Of a stretch of DNA of 64,000 nt, positions 37,977 through 51,900 are shown in pieces. The stretch's first letter is position 1. Each line of letters starts with the position of its first letter. Below the pieces are notes generated by a model that ran no database searches, had not been told where the DNA came from, and worked only from the letters and a program-made list of their open reading frames with translations. The stretch is taken from contig NC_088776.1 of the NCBI RefSeq assembly GCF_954871325.1, forward strand, positions 49,618,569 to 49,682,568, written 5' to 3'. This DNA is from Gordionus sp. m RMFG-2023. Its lineage: Eukaryota; Nematomorpha; Gordioida; Chordodea; Parachordodidae. Position numbers and translations under genes: made by a program.

Positions 37977-40900
37977 TTATTTAGTAAGCTTGGGGAAAGC
38001 GTTTAATTTGCTGACAACTAATTTTTTGTGTTGATGTGAGATGTAACCTTTGATCTTACCCTGTTATAAATGCAATATAATTTATTTTGTTATAAAAACG
38101 ATTAAAATAATTAAGTTCTCCCAATAATTTAAATAGTATATTGTTGAAATTAACCTCATATATGAGGTTCGCTAAAAGGCATTCAATTTCATCTAAATCA
38201 CAATCGGCTTCTTCATAACCTGCGAAATTGAGCGCGGTCAAAAAGGAAGTTATGTCGATTTGAAACGACCCCAATATTAAAAATCTTTTTTTAAAATTTA
38301 GTTTTAAAAAAATATATATAAGCAATTATCATTGAATTTAATTTTATAACTAATATTCGTTATTAAGATTATTCCCTTTCTACACCATAATATTTTTGTG
38401 ATTGATTGGTAAATAAAATAATAGATAAGAAGAAAAATTTCGAAAAGAAAGCCAAACATGAAAAAATCTTATGCTTTAAAAAACTTAAGTCAAAATTCAT
38501 GCTATTTCAAATTTAAAACATTTTCGCCAGTAGTATTTATTGACGTATTATTTTTAAAAAAAGTATATAATAAGCAGTTAAATATTTTATCTATTCCGAA
38601 AATTTCATGTTCAAGCAGTTAATATCCTAAAGTAAACGATAATCCGAGGACCCAGAAGATTTTGCATGTTTTAAACACCGGCTTGAGAAATTCCAAAAGC
38701 ACGGACCAGTCTAGTTTTCAAAGTTTTAACTTTATTTTTAAAAAAATTGATAATATAACTTACACTTTTTTAAACAGATTTCTGATGCACACAATTTTAA
38801 GCTTGTCCATAAAAAGATAAATTCCGGATTGGATGAAAAATTTCTTGTTAGCCTCTTTAGAACGTTCAAGCATCCCTAAATTTCCATCTCTAAGAAAAAA
38901 TAAACTAAAGCTTAAAATGCTTTTCAAAGATTTTTTGATGCTCAAACAAATTTTTGATCAAATTTTTATCTAAAATTAAAAAAAATTATTTTGATTTTTA
39001 AAAAAAAATTTCAATTTTGTGATTTTTTTTTTCAAACTCTGATTAGATCAATTTTAAAATCTACATTAAAGATTAATTATGCTATAGTATTATGAATTAA
39101 TCTTTATATAATAGATGATTAATTATTTTTCTTATAAGGTTTTAATATCAATATTGTAGTATAAACTTGATTGATTGAATGATAGGTTCGAAAGGAAGTA
39201 AGTCATATTTCGATAAAACTCCATGACTCGGATTATAACCCTACAAATAGAATTAATGGCGTAAATTTAATCAACAAATGACACATTTTAAAATAGGATA
39301 ATATATATTGAATATATGTTACTAGTAATATTTTGACAGGGATTAAATATATGAGGATGAGTCTAATGTTTTTGGTGATATATTTGTTGCAATGCTGGAA
39401 GGAGAAGGAAAGAAAAACGTTAGCTAATATTTTGTAAACATGAGAATATTTGTAATCGAAATAACATACTAATGTATCATTACCTAAACTAAGTTTAGGC
39501 CATACCAGAGCGCTGTAGCGCATGAGGTTAAAACATAGCAAACCCAAAATAAAGTGTTACAAAAATATTTAAAAAAATTATGTTCTGCATACAAGGTGTA
39601 CTAATTCCGAATAACTATATTTTGAAATAACTTCCTAAATTCTAACTTATCGTGAATACCAACGCTTAATTTCTTAAATGCGAGAATGTGCTAGTATAGC
39701 CTTAACCTAAATTAATATAGAACTTACATTATAAAGCTTAATTTCACGTTTTACTATAACTTTATGAGACTTTTTGCATTTATTTCACTTTTATAATACA
39801 CACAGGCTGCGTGCTAAATTACTTAACCCGTTATTTTATATAAAAGATATCATATTTTTTATCTTAATTTTAAAAAAATTTTATCTTGTTCAATGATTTT
39901 TTTTCTAATATTAGTTGTTTTTAATCTTATTTATTTTCAATAAATTCCTGATTTGTATAAGTGAATTTGGTTTAAAAAATTACTATAAAAACAGAGTAAT
40001 TGTTAAAAAATTAATTTTCTCTCTTCAGAAAAATTATAATTTTATCATATCTTGTTGAATTGTTGAAAATTTTTTTAATCGTAAACGTTGCAGTTTTTAT
40101 TTTATTTCTTGAAATAAGGAAAGAAGACTTCGGGTCGCATAACTCAATTTAATTTTTCTTCTGGATTCTATTCACGATAGCATCCTGAACACAGTTTTTT
40201 GGATTATTGTAATAGATTTTGATATTAAGGTGTATCTTTAAAATGTGTGAAGTTGTACTTATTGACATAGCCTTAAAGGGGGCATGACTAAAATCGTTAA
40301 ATAAATTAGGAGTAAGTGACCGAGAATGTATATGATAGAAATGATCATTGGAGTATTCTAAAAGAAAGCTGAAAAGATATGCGTTATCTAAAAAAGGTTC
40401 TCTAGGACAACGATGTGGTGTTGAATATCCATTGAATATAAATTTTAATATATCTGGAAATTTTGCAATTTACATTTTGGTTTTATATTTTTATTTTTTT
40501 TAACCCTTTGTAACATATTTAAGTCCCTAGTGTTCCGATATAAGAAAAAAAATTGTAAGGAAGTAATTATTTTTTAACGAAATAATTTTTCAAAAAAAAT
40601 TAATTTGGGTAAAAACGGGTTAAGGATTCGTAATATTTTATATAATAAAATATTTATTGTCATGAGGAACAATCAACGGGCATAATTTTAGATATGCGGT
40701 TCTATAAAATGCGGAGAAAGACTATAACAATCAAGCTATAATTGATTAATATAAATGTCTTAATCAGATCTAATATCTTAATAACTAGAGTTTTTTATCT
40801 TCTAAATAAAATAATTGGATTAGTAAAAGTTTGGGTTTTTAATTTCTTAATTAAAAAAAAAGTTTCGGTTTTGTATAAATAAAATAATTTAATTTAAAAG

Positions 40901-43900
40901 AAAATTTTGTATTTAGAATAAATTTTCTGAAAATAATAAACAATATGATGACTTTCTATATTAAAACTTCACAATCCGTAATTCAAGTGAACCAAGCTAA
41001 TCTAGGAAGTGCTTTAGCCGATGCTTGGTTGGATAGATAGTTGGTACAACAAATGATTACACCTAAGCCTCAATTTGCAATAAATGGACGAGGGGCTCCG
41101 TACACCTTACCTTCAACAAACAATTATAATACAATGGTGATGGGAGAAGAAGAAAATTTTACTCAATATGCTATGAGAGAACGATCGCAAACTCCCATAA
41201 GCAATATTCAATGCTTTTTGTGTGGAAGGTTGGGGCACAAGATTGTAGACTGTCAAGCAAACTATGGACCTTTACCAAAAAAAAGGGTATGGAGAGTTCT
41301 GAATTTCGTAGCAAAGGGAAACATCTCAAATACCAACACGAATAATTTTGTGAGACCAATATCCGAATAATCCCCGAACGATTTTTTCCACGGGATCGAG
41401 AGCTAGGGTTCATTATCCTACATCAGAAGCTGAAGCCTCTCTAAGAGAAATACAGAAAATTGAAGATATGCTACTAACTAATCGAAGAAAAGTTAGGCAA
41501 ACCTATATCTTATCCCAAATAAAGAGGTAAGATGTTGTAAATAATATTGTTTAATATTTTTTTTTTGTGTTGTAAAAATAAAAAATAAAATCGACTGCTA
41601 ATGAATATAAATTGTTGCGAATGCTAAACTCAGATAAAATAATTCTTTATTATATATTAAACAAAACGAATATTAATATTTTTTTTGTATCGAATATTGA
41701 TTATTTTCTTTTTATTTTTACAACACAAAAAAAAAATATTCAAAATATTATTTTAAAAAAATATTATTATTTACAACATCTTACCGCTTTATTTGGGATA
41801 AGATATAGGTTTGCCTAACTTTTCTTCTTCAGGATTAGCTAGTAGCATATCTTCAATTTTCTGTATTTCTCTTAGAGAGGCTATTTGCCATTACGTTTAT
41901 CATCTTTATGGTGAGAATGGTCTACCTTATTACCTGAATCTTTACCTTTTTCCCCTCTGAAATACTTGAACACTATACATACGAGTAATATTACGAAAAT
42001 GGCCAATAGAATCCAAAAGACCAATAGCAGATCTAATAAATCGAACCTAGCAAGCAAGTAATTAGATTAATTTGAAGGTGTCGATACATTTTCAACGTTT
42101 AATAATTGCTAATGGTTAGTAAGAAGTTATTTTATTTTTAGTATAGTTTTTTTGATAAAAAACCAGTTTTGCAGTTAAATCTGCCATCTAAACATCTATA
42201 ATTCATCTATCCTACGTTGATATTTCGTGGAGATGGTTACTATGTTACAACTTTTACATATCATATTCTATTCCATTTAAACTATTTTTTTATTATTATA
42301 TTTTTTTTAAATCAAATAAGGTTTTATTAATATTTATAACTTTTCAATTCGTATATCAGATAAAATTAATATTAAAATTGTCAATTCCCCTAACAAAGAG
42401 CATTTTTTTAAAAAATTAATTTCGTATTATAGAAAAAAAATTTATCAGCTTTTATTAAATTTTTACATAGATGAATTTTCCTTATATTTTTTGGAAAATA
42501 TTTAAGGAACTAAAAACAAATCTGAAGGTAAATGTTTAAGATAAATTTTGGCAATCGTTTTTTTTAAAAAAATTCAATCATCAGGTCACTATATACTATA
42601 AGCATAAAAAATAATAATTTAAAATTAAAATAGGAAGTGTCCTAATAGAAATTAAATATATTTATAAATTTTTTTTGATATATATCATCTCTTTATTTAA
42701 AAAAATAGGATATATATACATAACTTTTTTTAAAAAAAATTTAAATTGTCATATAAAAAAAATAACTTAATAAATTTTAAAAAGAAAAAAAAAATTTTTT
42801 TTAAAGAGAGGGTAGGGGGGGAGCAAAAAAAGGCTCTCATTGAGATCAGGAGACTAAGATAGTTGCCTCGAACATAGCGATTTGAGTTGATTGTAACATT
42901 TTAAAAGAGGTTCATGCACTATTTATAATATAATTTTAAGTATACAGGATTTTATAAAACCATTTAAATTTATTATTTTGATAATTAAAATTTTAATAAG
43001 AAAGAGAAAAAAGATTATCCAAAATATTTATTTATATATTTTTAATCTGAAAGAACGGCAAAAATAGAGGTATCGGCATTTTTTCATAGATTTTTTCCAT
43101 GATGTTCGAATAAAAATGGGATTAAATATTTTAAAAAAATGTCATCTACATTATTTTGTACTCTCATAATGTGAGTTTTTGTTCTAAAACGGAAGCCCTT
43201 GTATATAAAAAATGTTTCATTATCATTATGCCTTTTTTCCTTTCAATTTATAAAAAAGTAAAATTATTGTAACTTTATTTTGAATACCTTTTTCATAATC
43301 CAAATCATAAAAAGCTTTGCGTCCAACATAGAACCTTTTAAAATAAATATAAAATAATTTATTATCTAAAACTTAGCAAAAAATTATAATACCTCAAGAT
43401 CTTGATCCCATTACTTCGTTGGAAGCAATGGGATATCTCGAGGAAGACCTATGAAGGCGTGGGTGAAGATGATAAAGGCAGCATAGGAAAAATAAATCCT
43501 ACAAATAGCCACGCCCAGGATCGTAAAAAGTGGAGAAAAGGGATCAGAGGGGAAACTAGTTTGTCTGAGTAAACCTGAAAACCCTAATCACCAATAAGGA
43601 AGAATTTTTTTTAAAAATCACATTATCTTTCATTAGTAAACTTTATGAAGTATAACTATACCGTTGTTTAAAAAAATTGATACTTTAAAAAAATAATCAG
43701 TTCCCAATTCTTTTAAACTACCGAATATAACAATGCATATATTTTTCCCAATGAGCCACTTTTAGGTCAATCTATATTTCTTTTTTTGCTAATATTATAT
43801 ATTATACTTTATTAAATTTAACTCGATTTATAACCTGTCTCTGTAAAGTATTCTTCCAAACTTATGACATCGTTTTAACCCAAAAATCGTTCGTTGCAAA

Positions 43901-46058
43901 AATATATGCAAGAATTGTATTTGTACATTAAATTTTAGTAGTTGTATCAATTTCGATTCACCATATTTTTTAAAAAAATAATTGGTATTATTATAATATA
44001 TGTATAATCTATAACATATTTATAGATTTTTTACAATTACTACCAATGCTCAATTTCTCAAATGCAAGAAAGCCTTAGCATGGTCTTACCCAAACTCACA
44101 AATATGTTTTTTAATTTCGATCAATTGATACCATTTTATCTGTAAACCTTGGACTAAATAAGTTCTGGTTCAATAATTATTAAAAATATGGTTCTGGTTT
44201 CAAATAATATAAATAAAACAAAAATATCAATTTAGTCTTTTTCTTTTTTTTTGTATAATTTTTATGAGCACCTGATGATTTAAAAACTTAAAATTTCAAA
44301 AAGTAGTAACATCTCTGAAGAATACTCTATTATGATATAGGTACCATTTTTGCTTCTGCTACATAACAGTGGGACAGACATAATTCAGAATATGATCAAT
44401 TTAATGAAAAGGTGGGAATATAGATATAATAGATCCAATATATTTATTAAAAAATGTTTATATGTCATAAGAGATCAATATTTAAAAGTATCAGTCAATA
44501 ACAAAAGTACTTTGAATATTTTTTTAAATTATTGATAGGCAATTAGCCAAACAACAAGATTTTTTAAATACTTAATAACTCTGAAAACTAGTGAATGCAT
44601 AAAAATATATATTATAATTGTATTGTAATATAATTTACTTGTATGTAACAATTTGAGATAATGGATAATTTTCCAAGCTTTTTGAATTTTCCACAGCTCT
44701 TATCAGAGGCTTACAGAGAGGTAATCTGTTAATCTTAGAAATGAAAACCCAATATTTATGAAAATAGAAACATTTATAACTAAAATTTTACCTTGAAGTA
44801 TATCTTAAAAAGTTGATTGACCAGATATAACATACCCCATTTTTTTGAGTATTGAGCAGAAGAAAAGCTTCAGAAAATAAGATTAATATTTATTTAAATA
44901 GTTAAAATAGAATGTTGAATCCATTATAAATTTTGTTTCATTTCAATAGTTAAAAAATATTCATATTAAGGATAATTTAATTTTTTTAACAAGCCAAAAT
45001 TTATAATCTTAAAATTATATAATTATGACATAAAATTTAGGAACTTCTAGAGGTATCTATTCTGAAACTAGGGCCAAGTACCAACTAAGCTTATATTTTT
45101 CATATTTTAACAGTCTAAAATGTTAAGTTTGAATATTTAACAACTTAGTATAGGTTCATAAAATTTAGTAGTTCAAAATTTTTGCAATAATATTTAATAA
45201 TGGATTCAAAAATGATAACATATAAGTGTTTTAATTGATAAGATTATCAGGCTGATGCTAAGAAATAACTTGTCTGTGGCACATACACGAAAACAACCTA
45301 ATAGAGTATCAGATGCTTTCTCCAAGTACAACCCATGCTTAGGAGCGCCACTCTTAATACTTTCAGCTTCAATCTTAAATAAATATAAAAGATTATTTAT
45401 TAAAAGATAATTCTTTAATACTTTAGAGGCCAACTTTCTCAAATCTAAACAGATTTGATACATAATAGGCAGCATCCAATTTTCATCATTTTTATTTTGA
45501 AGATATTTGATAAAAAATTGTATTAAGTTTGTCTGGTAATCAAATGCCTGTAAAAAATCTAAATTTTTAAGAGACTTTACACACCTTTACATGATTTGTT
45601 CAGCAAATAATATAATATTTATTTACTTTATATACAATGGAATAATTTCTTTGTATGGTTCCCCTAAATATTCACATTCATATATCGTTTGATCATCTAT
45701 ATATATGAAGTTTTCTTGATGTGTTAAGGATAACAGCATCTATATATTTTAATTTAAATAAGTTATAAACAAATATTAATGTATTATGTATATGAAAATT
45801 ACATATAATAAAAATGATTTAAATAACAACTATATTACCGATAATAATTCACCATCAGATCCTTGAATTGCTAATACGATCTAATTAAAGAAAGTTAATT
45901 TTATAGATTTTTTAAATTACTTTTTGTAAATATTCATTAGCAGTCATTTGAAATAAGGATAATGATTAACAAAAGCAAATGATACAAAATTCAAAATAAT
46001 ACTTTTATATAAATATATTAAATGTGTTGTTTACCGAAAACAAATGCATGTCAATCAT
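37977..46058 (-). CDS. PCID2: PCID2 homologue (TREX-2 mRNA export, PCI domain), 12 exons
   Basis: Exons, 5' to 3' on the minus strand: 46035-46058, 45839-45880, 45627-45739, 45270-45584, 44792-44867, 44639-44733, 43288-43334, 39323-39423, 39167-39240, 38764-38889, 38155-38284, 37977-38060. All joins keep phase and give 408 residues; human PCID2 has 399. Recognised blocks: NDENWMLPIMYQICLDLRK, KKWGMLYLVNQLFKIYFK, LCKPLIRAVENS, FYVGRKAFYD, NIRLILIYLIPVKILL, FFIQSGIYLFMDKLKI, RNLFKKV, DLDEIECLLANLIYE and GKIKGYISHQHKKLVVSK, all in PCID2 order. The C-terminal third is the PCI winged-helix domain. Known role: with GANP/MCM3AP and DSS1 it forms the RNA-binding part of TREX-2 at nuclear pores. Only the 8-codon first exon is weak. 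It is tail to tail with golgin-245. Confidence 0.88.
40930..42065. mobile_element. Gag-like retroelement fossil with an inverted-repeat tail, PCID2 intron 7
   Basis: A plus-strand Gag-like region includes a CX2CX4HX4C knuckle (CFLCGRLGHKIVDC near 41213). Its 3' part (SLREIQKIEDMLL) and following A/T tract at about 41438-41600 recur as a reverse complement at about 41700-41882. Beyond that, on the minus strand, a hydrophobic stretch (VFWILLAIFVILLVCIVFKY) with a Lys/His-rich tail could be a membrane anchor. Broken, of uncertain class. The layout resembles the inverted Gag-like fossil at 15640-17455. Confidence 0.55.
43390..43570 (+). pseudogene. Possible LINE tail remnant, PCID2 intron 6
   Basis: A GC-richer patch reads RGRPMKAWVKMIKAA in one frame, similar to the RGRPxxxWxxxxxxD segment downstream of the reverse transcriptase of several non-LTR elements. 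It is very short, with no polymerase part and no poly-A edge. Low confidence. Confidence 0.25.
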
Positions 46059-46374
46059 TATCTAACAAAAAGGATCTGTTTTTAAGATGTGAACAAATAT
46101 TTTTTTAAATCCTTTATAATATTTTATAGTATTGTTATATTTGAATATCGTGGTTACGTTATATATTTTAAAAGGATGTTATTTGTTATTATATTATTAT
46201 AACTTTCCGACATTTAATAATATATTATTGAGGTTAATCATGCATATTATTAGAAGTTAAATTGGATAATATAAATGTATATAAACAAAAGAATTACAAA
46301 TAAAATTTATTATTGTTTTAAACATTAATCGATATAATATTCGGTGACGAAGTAAAAAAAGTCACGCGGTTTTT
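46059..46374. promoter_or_regulatory. Upstream region of PCID2
   Basis: About 315 bp of A/T-rich sequence between the proposed PCID2 start and the first transposon edge. Presumably it holds the 5' UTR and core promoter. No individual site is named with confidence. Confidence 0.3.
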
Positions 46375-46383
46375 GGTCTTCGG

Positions 46384-46923
46384 CAGCATCTACATGACAG
46401 GATTTTCACTGGATGCAACCCCCCTACAAAACCTTTGCCTACCCCCCTAAAAAAATTGACGACTTCGGCGGCGGTGTCTCCCAATTATTATTTTACCTTT
46501 TAAATTTATTGATACTCTTTTCAGAAAATTTATAAAGGATAACTTAAATTAATCTATCTCTACTACCAACTATCGATATTTTGTGAATATAAATAATTTA
46601 TTTTTTTGATAATAAATTCAATTAAAACCTCCATTATTTACAATGATTTAATTATTATGGCATTATGAGCTTGCTGAAATGATAGCAGAAAGTTTTATTT
46701 GGAAAACAATCTGTATGATTGTTTGCAATATATAGATTTGGTCGATGAATTGTATTATAATAATTCTATTCTAAAAGTATTAATTTTTACAGCAATAAAT
46801 TTTGTCCTATTTTATCCCAAAATTTCAAAAAATTTATCTTACCACCATTAAAGCAGCCTACCCTACCCCCCTCAAAAAAATAGGATGCAAACTGTTCCTA
46901 CCCCTCCCGCTCATGTAGACGAT
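46384..46923. mobile_element. 540-bp non-autonomous element with 9-bp target-site copies
   Basis: Flanked on both sides by GGTCTTCGG (46375-46383 and 46924-46932). Ends CAGCATCTACATGA and TCATGTAGACGAT are inverted repeats over about 11 bp, followed inward on both sides by C-rich words (GGATGCAACCCCCCT; TGCAAACTGTTCCTACCCCTCCC). A 9-bp duplication is typical of Mutator-like elements. No coding frame. Confidence 0.65.
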
Positions 46924-47039
46924 GGTCTTCGGTCAAGTTAAATGTTATATAGAATTATAAAAATTTTTTTTCTATTTATAAAATAAATAAATAAATAATA
47001 GATTTGTTTAGAAATTATGGATAAAAGATGAATATGTTC

Positions 47040-48690
47040 TATTGACGACTATAGACTATATAAAATACATACTGAATGCGAAAAATATGAATGTTCTTTT
47101 AACGACTATATAAACACATACTGAATGTGAAAAATATGAATGTTCTATTGACGACTATAGACACATAAAATATATACTGAAGCTTATGGAGGAATAAATA
47201 TTAAAACTGATAAAAAAAAATTACTCTACCCAAAGAAAATGGAGGAGGTAGAAAGGATAGACATATACAAAATTGCAAAACAACTTGATAAAAGAACTGT
47301 TTTGGCATCTAGAATTGATTTCATTAGATTAAGTCGCGGCCCTATTGAATCCGTAATGAGCTATTTAAAAAATATAAAGGAGCTAGCCCGAAGATGCGAT
47401 TTTGAAGATAATTAGAACTAAGAATTCGCGATCAATTAATCGCCGTGCTAAAGATGTCACAACTAGATAAAGAACTACGTTTATGATACCCAGATACTAA
47501 AGACGAAGACCAACCTTTAAGCTTAAACAAAGCTGTAGAATTAACTCTAGCGATGGAGCGGGCTGACTTAGAAATAAATACCACTATCAAAATGATTGAA
47601 GCAGCCTGCAAAGAATAAAGACACTAACGATATGGTGCGAGGTTCGAGTCAGTAAAAATATATTTTATTAACTAACTTCTTTTACTTTTCTTAAGGTATA
47701 TATATATTTTCTAAAATATAAATTAGAAAATAAAACGAAATACAGTAAAATAATATTAAAAAAGTAAGGTTACGCCGTTTATAAAATAAAATTAGATTAT
47801 AACAAAAAATAAAATTTATATTGTAATAAATAATAAAATTAGAATAATGCAACACAGCCCTATTTAGATTTCCGTGGATTATAAAATTTATGATAATAAT
47901 AAAGGGCACTATCAAAATGATTGATACAGCCTATTTGGATTTCCGTGGATTATAGAATTTGACTTATCGTGATTGATACAGCCTATTTGGATTTCCGATT
48001 ATTATAGAATTTGACTTATTGTTACCAACAATTGTAAATAACAATATGAGCAACAATAGATATAAATATAATGATAATGGTAACGTGAATATAATAAAGA
48101 AAATAGTCCATCAACAACACGAGTAACCTGGAGTACTCCAATGGTAGTGGTACCTAAAACTTCAGGTGAACTACGATTATATGGAGATTTCAAGTAACAT
48201 TAAATAAATTTCTACTAAAAGACTATCACATTCTACCAACGTTTGGAGAATAAATCACAAAAATTTGCTAATGGAAATAAATATGGAACAAAGATGCATA
48301 TTTACAAATGAGCATTGACAATGAATCGCAAGAATTATTAACAAAAGGAATAATACCGCTATTTACGATTACATTTTGGTATAGCTACCGCACCAATAAT
48401 ATTTAAACGATATATGGACGATTTACTGGCTGATTGTAAAGATACAGCAGTTTATTTAGATGATGTTATAATCACAGGGAAAAATGATACTGAACATATA
48501 AAACAAGTTTAACCAAGAATTTAGAGCTGTACTTATTAAACCTTTAATAAAAATATAGGGTGATAACAGAGATTTAAGCTCATTAACAAACCAAAGATTA
48601 TTACGTTGGGCTTATAAATTATCGGCATATGATTATATGACGAATACTTTTATACAATATTTTTATATTCTTTGCTCTGAGATGAGTAAA
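47040..48690 (+). mobile_element. Fossil Ty3/Gypsy-like retroelement (gag and reverse transcriptase parts)
   Basis: A Gag-like stretch (RGPIESVMSYLKNIKELARR near 47335-47400) is followed by reverse-transcriptase patches: STPMVVVPKTSGELRLYGDF near 48130, and RYMDDLLADCKDTAVYLDDV near 48410 with the catalytic YLDD word. An RNase H-side patch (QRLLRWAYKLSAYDY) lies near 48590. Direct repeats of about 60 bp at 47030-47180 and about 65 bp at 47860-48020 lie within or beside it. Heavily decayed with many breaks; no LTR pair identified. Confidence 0.6.
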
Positions 48691-48996
48691 TGTACTTATG
48701 ACCCTTTCTATGTCTACCGCCTAATAATCTTGAGTTTAACTAAAATAATTAAAGGGTCTGTCATATTATCATACTGCTTTCAAATGACAGGTTACATGAA
48801 AAAAAGCGATGCCATGATAATTATTTATATGCATATTAAAAAAGCAGCTAAAGCTAGGTGCCCCCATTTTTTGGTATTAGTGATAGAACACGTCATCTAA
48901 CGTTTCCTATCATTTAATATTTATGAGCCATTTTTAAAAAATAGATTAAAATAACTCAAATCTAATAGAAAATTAAAAATATTCTAAAATTTATAG

Positions 48997-51900
48997 ATAC
49001 TGCTACAACCTCATATCCATACCATCATGCTACCCCAACCTTACAGGAGAAAGTATCCGCAATTATACAAAGTAATATTTTATATTGATATTGAAAAGGT
49101 TGCAGAAATCAAAGGCAGAGATCAAATGTTATAAATGTATATTACGTCAATTTATTGATATTTAAATTTAAAAAATTTAATCATATAATTCAAAATAGTT
49201 TCCTATATATATTGACAATTTAATTTAATGTAGTTTATAATAAATTGATCTTTTTTTTTAAAGTTAAAATAAAAAATTGAACATTAGTTTATTAAGTAAA
49301 TTGATTTATAAAATATAAAATTTAATATTAGTTTATAAACAAATTGATTTTTAAAATATAAAAGTTGTTTTTAACAAAAAGAAAGAAACAATTCTTATTA
49401 CATTTGAAATATATTAAGTTAATAAATAGCTTAAGGATGTAAAAAAAAAACAATTTTTTAAAGTTAAGATAAAATACATGAGTGTCACTGTTTAACAAAA
49501 CAATTTTTTAAAGTTAAGATAAAATACATGAGTGTCACTGTTTAACATTTCACACTTTTTTTTTTTTATTTGCCTTCTGTCTATAATTTTGTCGTTTGTC
49601 ATTCTTGCTCGTTAACCCCTTCGTTGATCTTTTTTTGTTGTACGTTTTATCTATTTAGTTCCACCCACAAAAAAACTAATTTTGTTTTAATATAAGGAAG
49701 AGAAAAAAAAAATTTATTATCAAATTTAATTCATTATAAAATTTTCAAATTTTCTAGGTAACACACTATTTCTAACTGGTCTTTGAACGTTGCGATTCTG
49801 ATCATTCACTTGTACATTTTGGTTTCTTGGTTCATCACCTCCCCTTCTAAAATTCAATGTATAAGGTGATGCATTATTATTAACATTCGCTTTAAAAACT
49901 GTTGCACCATTAGAAGAAAGTTCTACATTAGTTGATCTTTTTTTTATTTGGTCCAAGTGTCTTTTTATAATTTTGTTCCCAGTATCTATATCATACAACA
50001 AATTTCCGTTTTTGCGCATTATTGTAACTTTTTCCCAATTATTATCTTTAAAAGTTTTATACCATATGCTGTCTCCTATTTCTATATCCCTCTCTATTGA
50101 TATCTTGCGATTTAGTATATGATCTCTTTCATCCCTCGGTTTTATCAACTCCCATTTTGTCCTAATCATTCTGGAGAACATTACTTCGCTTGGTATTTTG
50201 TTAGTCGTTGCGTTGGGTGTATTACGATAATTAAAAAGAAACTTTTCTAGAGCTATGTCTACGTCTATTTTATTATTATTTTCCATATTCCTTTTCATAT
50301 TCATTTTCATTGATCTAATCATACGCTCACATTGGCCATTAGACTGTTGGTGGTGAGGTGCGGTGAGTAAGTGTTCGATTTCGTGATCTTCGCATTCTTA
50401 AATAATTTACTGGTAAAGTTAGTTCCATTATCACTGACTATTCTATTAGGTATACCAAATAAACTTATTATTTTCATCAATTCTTTAATCGTTGATTCCG
50501 TAGTTGTGTTTCTCATTCTCCTAATAATAGGAAATTTGCTGAAGGCGTCAACACATACCATAAAATTATTATCTTTGAACTCTGCAAAGTCTATGTGTAC
50601 GCGCTCGAATACTTTCGTTGCTGTTTCCCATGGGTTTTGAATATTATGAGGATTGTCTGCGTATTCATCGCAATTCTTTACCTCCTGATCTATTTCTGCA
50701 TTTAAACCAGGCCACCACAGATACTCTCTCGCTAATGATTTTGTTTTTCCAGCACCGAGATGCCCATTATGCAACTCTTGCAAAATCTCTTTTCTCATAC
50801 CTTTCGGTATTATGATCCTATTCTCTTTAAAAAGGCAACCTTTGATTAAACTCAATTCCAATACCATATTTTTATACGTTTTGTTCTTTATCTGCTCATG
50901 AATCCTTATATCGTTGATTACTTCCATTAGTTCTTGATCAATATTAGTTTCTTTAACTATTCTTTTAATTCTGTTCAAAATCATCTCTTAAACTAAAGAC
51001 TTCTGCTAACGTAATATTCTCTTTCAACGTAATTTTCAACCTGATACTTCTGCTATTTTATGAAATTTTTACTTTTTCAATGACTCTACTATCGCTTAAC
51101 GAACATTCATTTTGTAAAATACATAATCTACTTACCCAATTGATGTAACTTTCATTTTTACCTTGTACAGCTGCATTGAATAATAACAATTTCGAACTTG
51201 TAGATTTCCTCGGGTGTAATAACCTAAATTTTTCAATCAATATCGATGGATTTATGAAATCGGTAGGTGAACATATCGATTTGAGCTTGATGTATTCTTT
51301 GTCTGGTAGTCTTCTTGTGAAGGATCCTGCTTTTTCGATATCAGAGATCTGAGCATCGTTAAATATGTCTTCGAAACGACTTAGAAAAACATCGCCATTA
51401 CCTGTGTATGTTGGAAATTCAATATTAATATTAACGTTATTATTTGAGGTCTGTTTCCTAATTTATAATTTACAATATCCTTGAATTTTTCTATTTTATA
51501 GTATTGGATTTTATAAAAATTTTAAGAAGTTAATTTATATTTAATATTTTAGAAAATTTTAATTTCGGATGCTGCCACCATGAAAAGGTTGCAGAAATCA
51601 AAGGCAGAAATCAAATGTTATAAACGTTATTACGTCAATTTATTGATATTTAAATTTAAAAAATATAATCATATAATTCAAAATAGTTTCCTATATATAT
51701 TGACAATTTAATTTAATGTAGTTTATAATAAATTGATCTTTTTTTTTAAAGTTAAAATAAAAAATTGAACATTAGTTTATTAAGTAAATTGATTTATAAA
51801 ATATAAAATTTAATATTAGTTTATAAACAAATTGATTTTTAAAATATAAAAGTTGTTTTTAACAAAAAGAAAGAAACAATTCTTATTACATTTGAAATAT

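Noticed and set aside
47630-47660. GGTTCGAGTC resembling a tRNA T-loop
   Set aside because: No cloverleaf could be formed with the flanking A/T sequence; it lies in retroelement debris.
48637-48900. 87-codon plus-strand frame
   Set aside because: It follows retroelement RNase H-side debris and shows no family motif or splice support; taken as chance.
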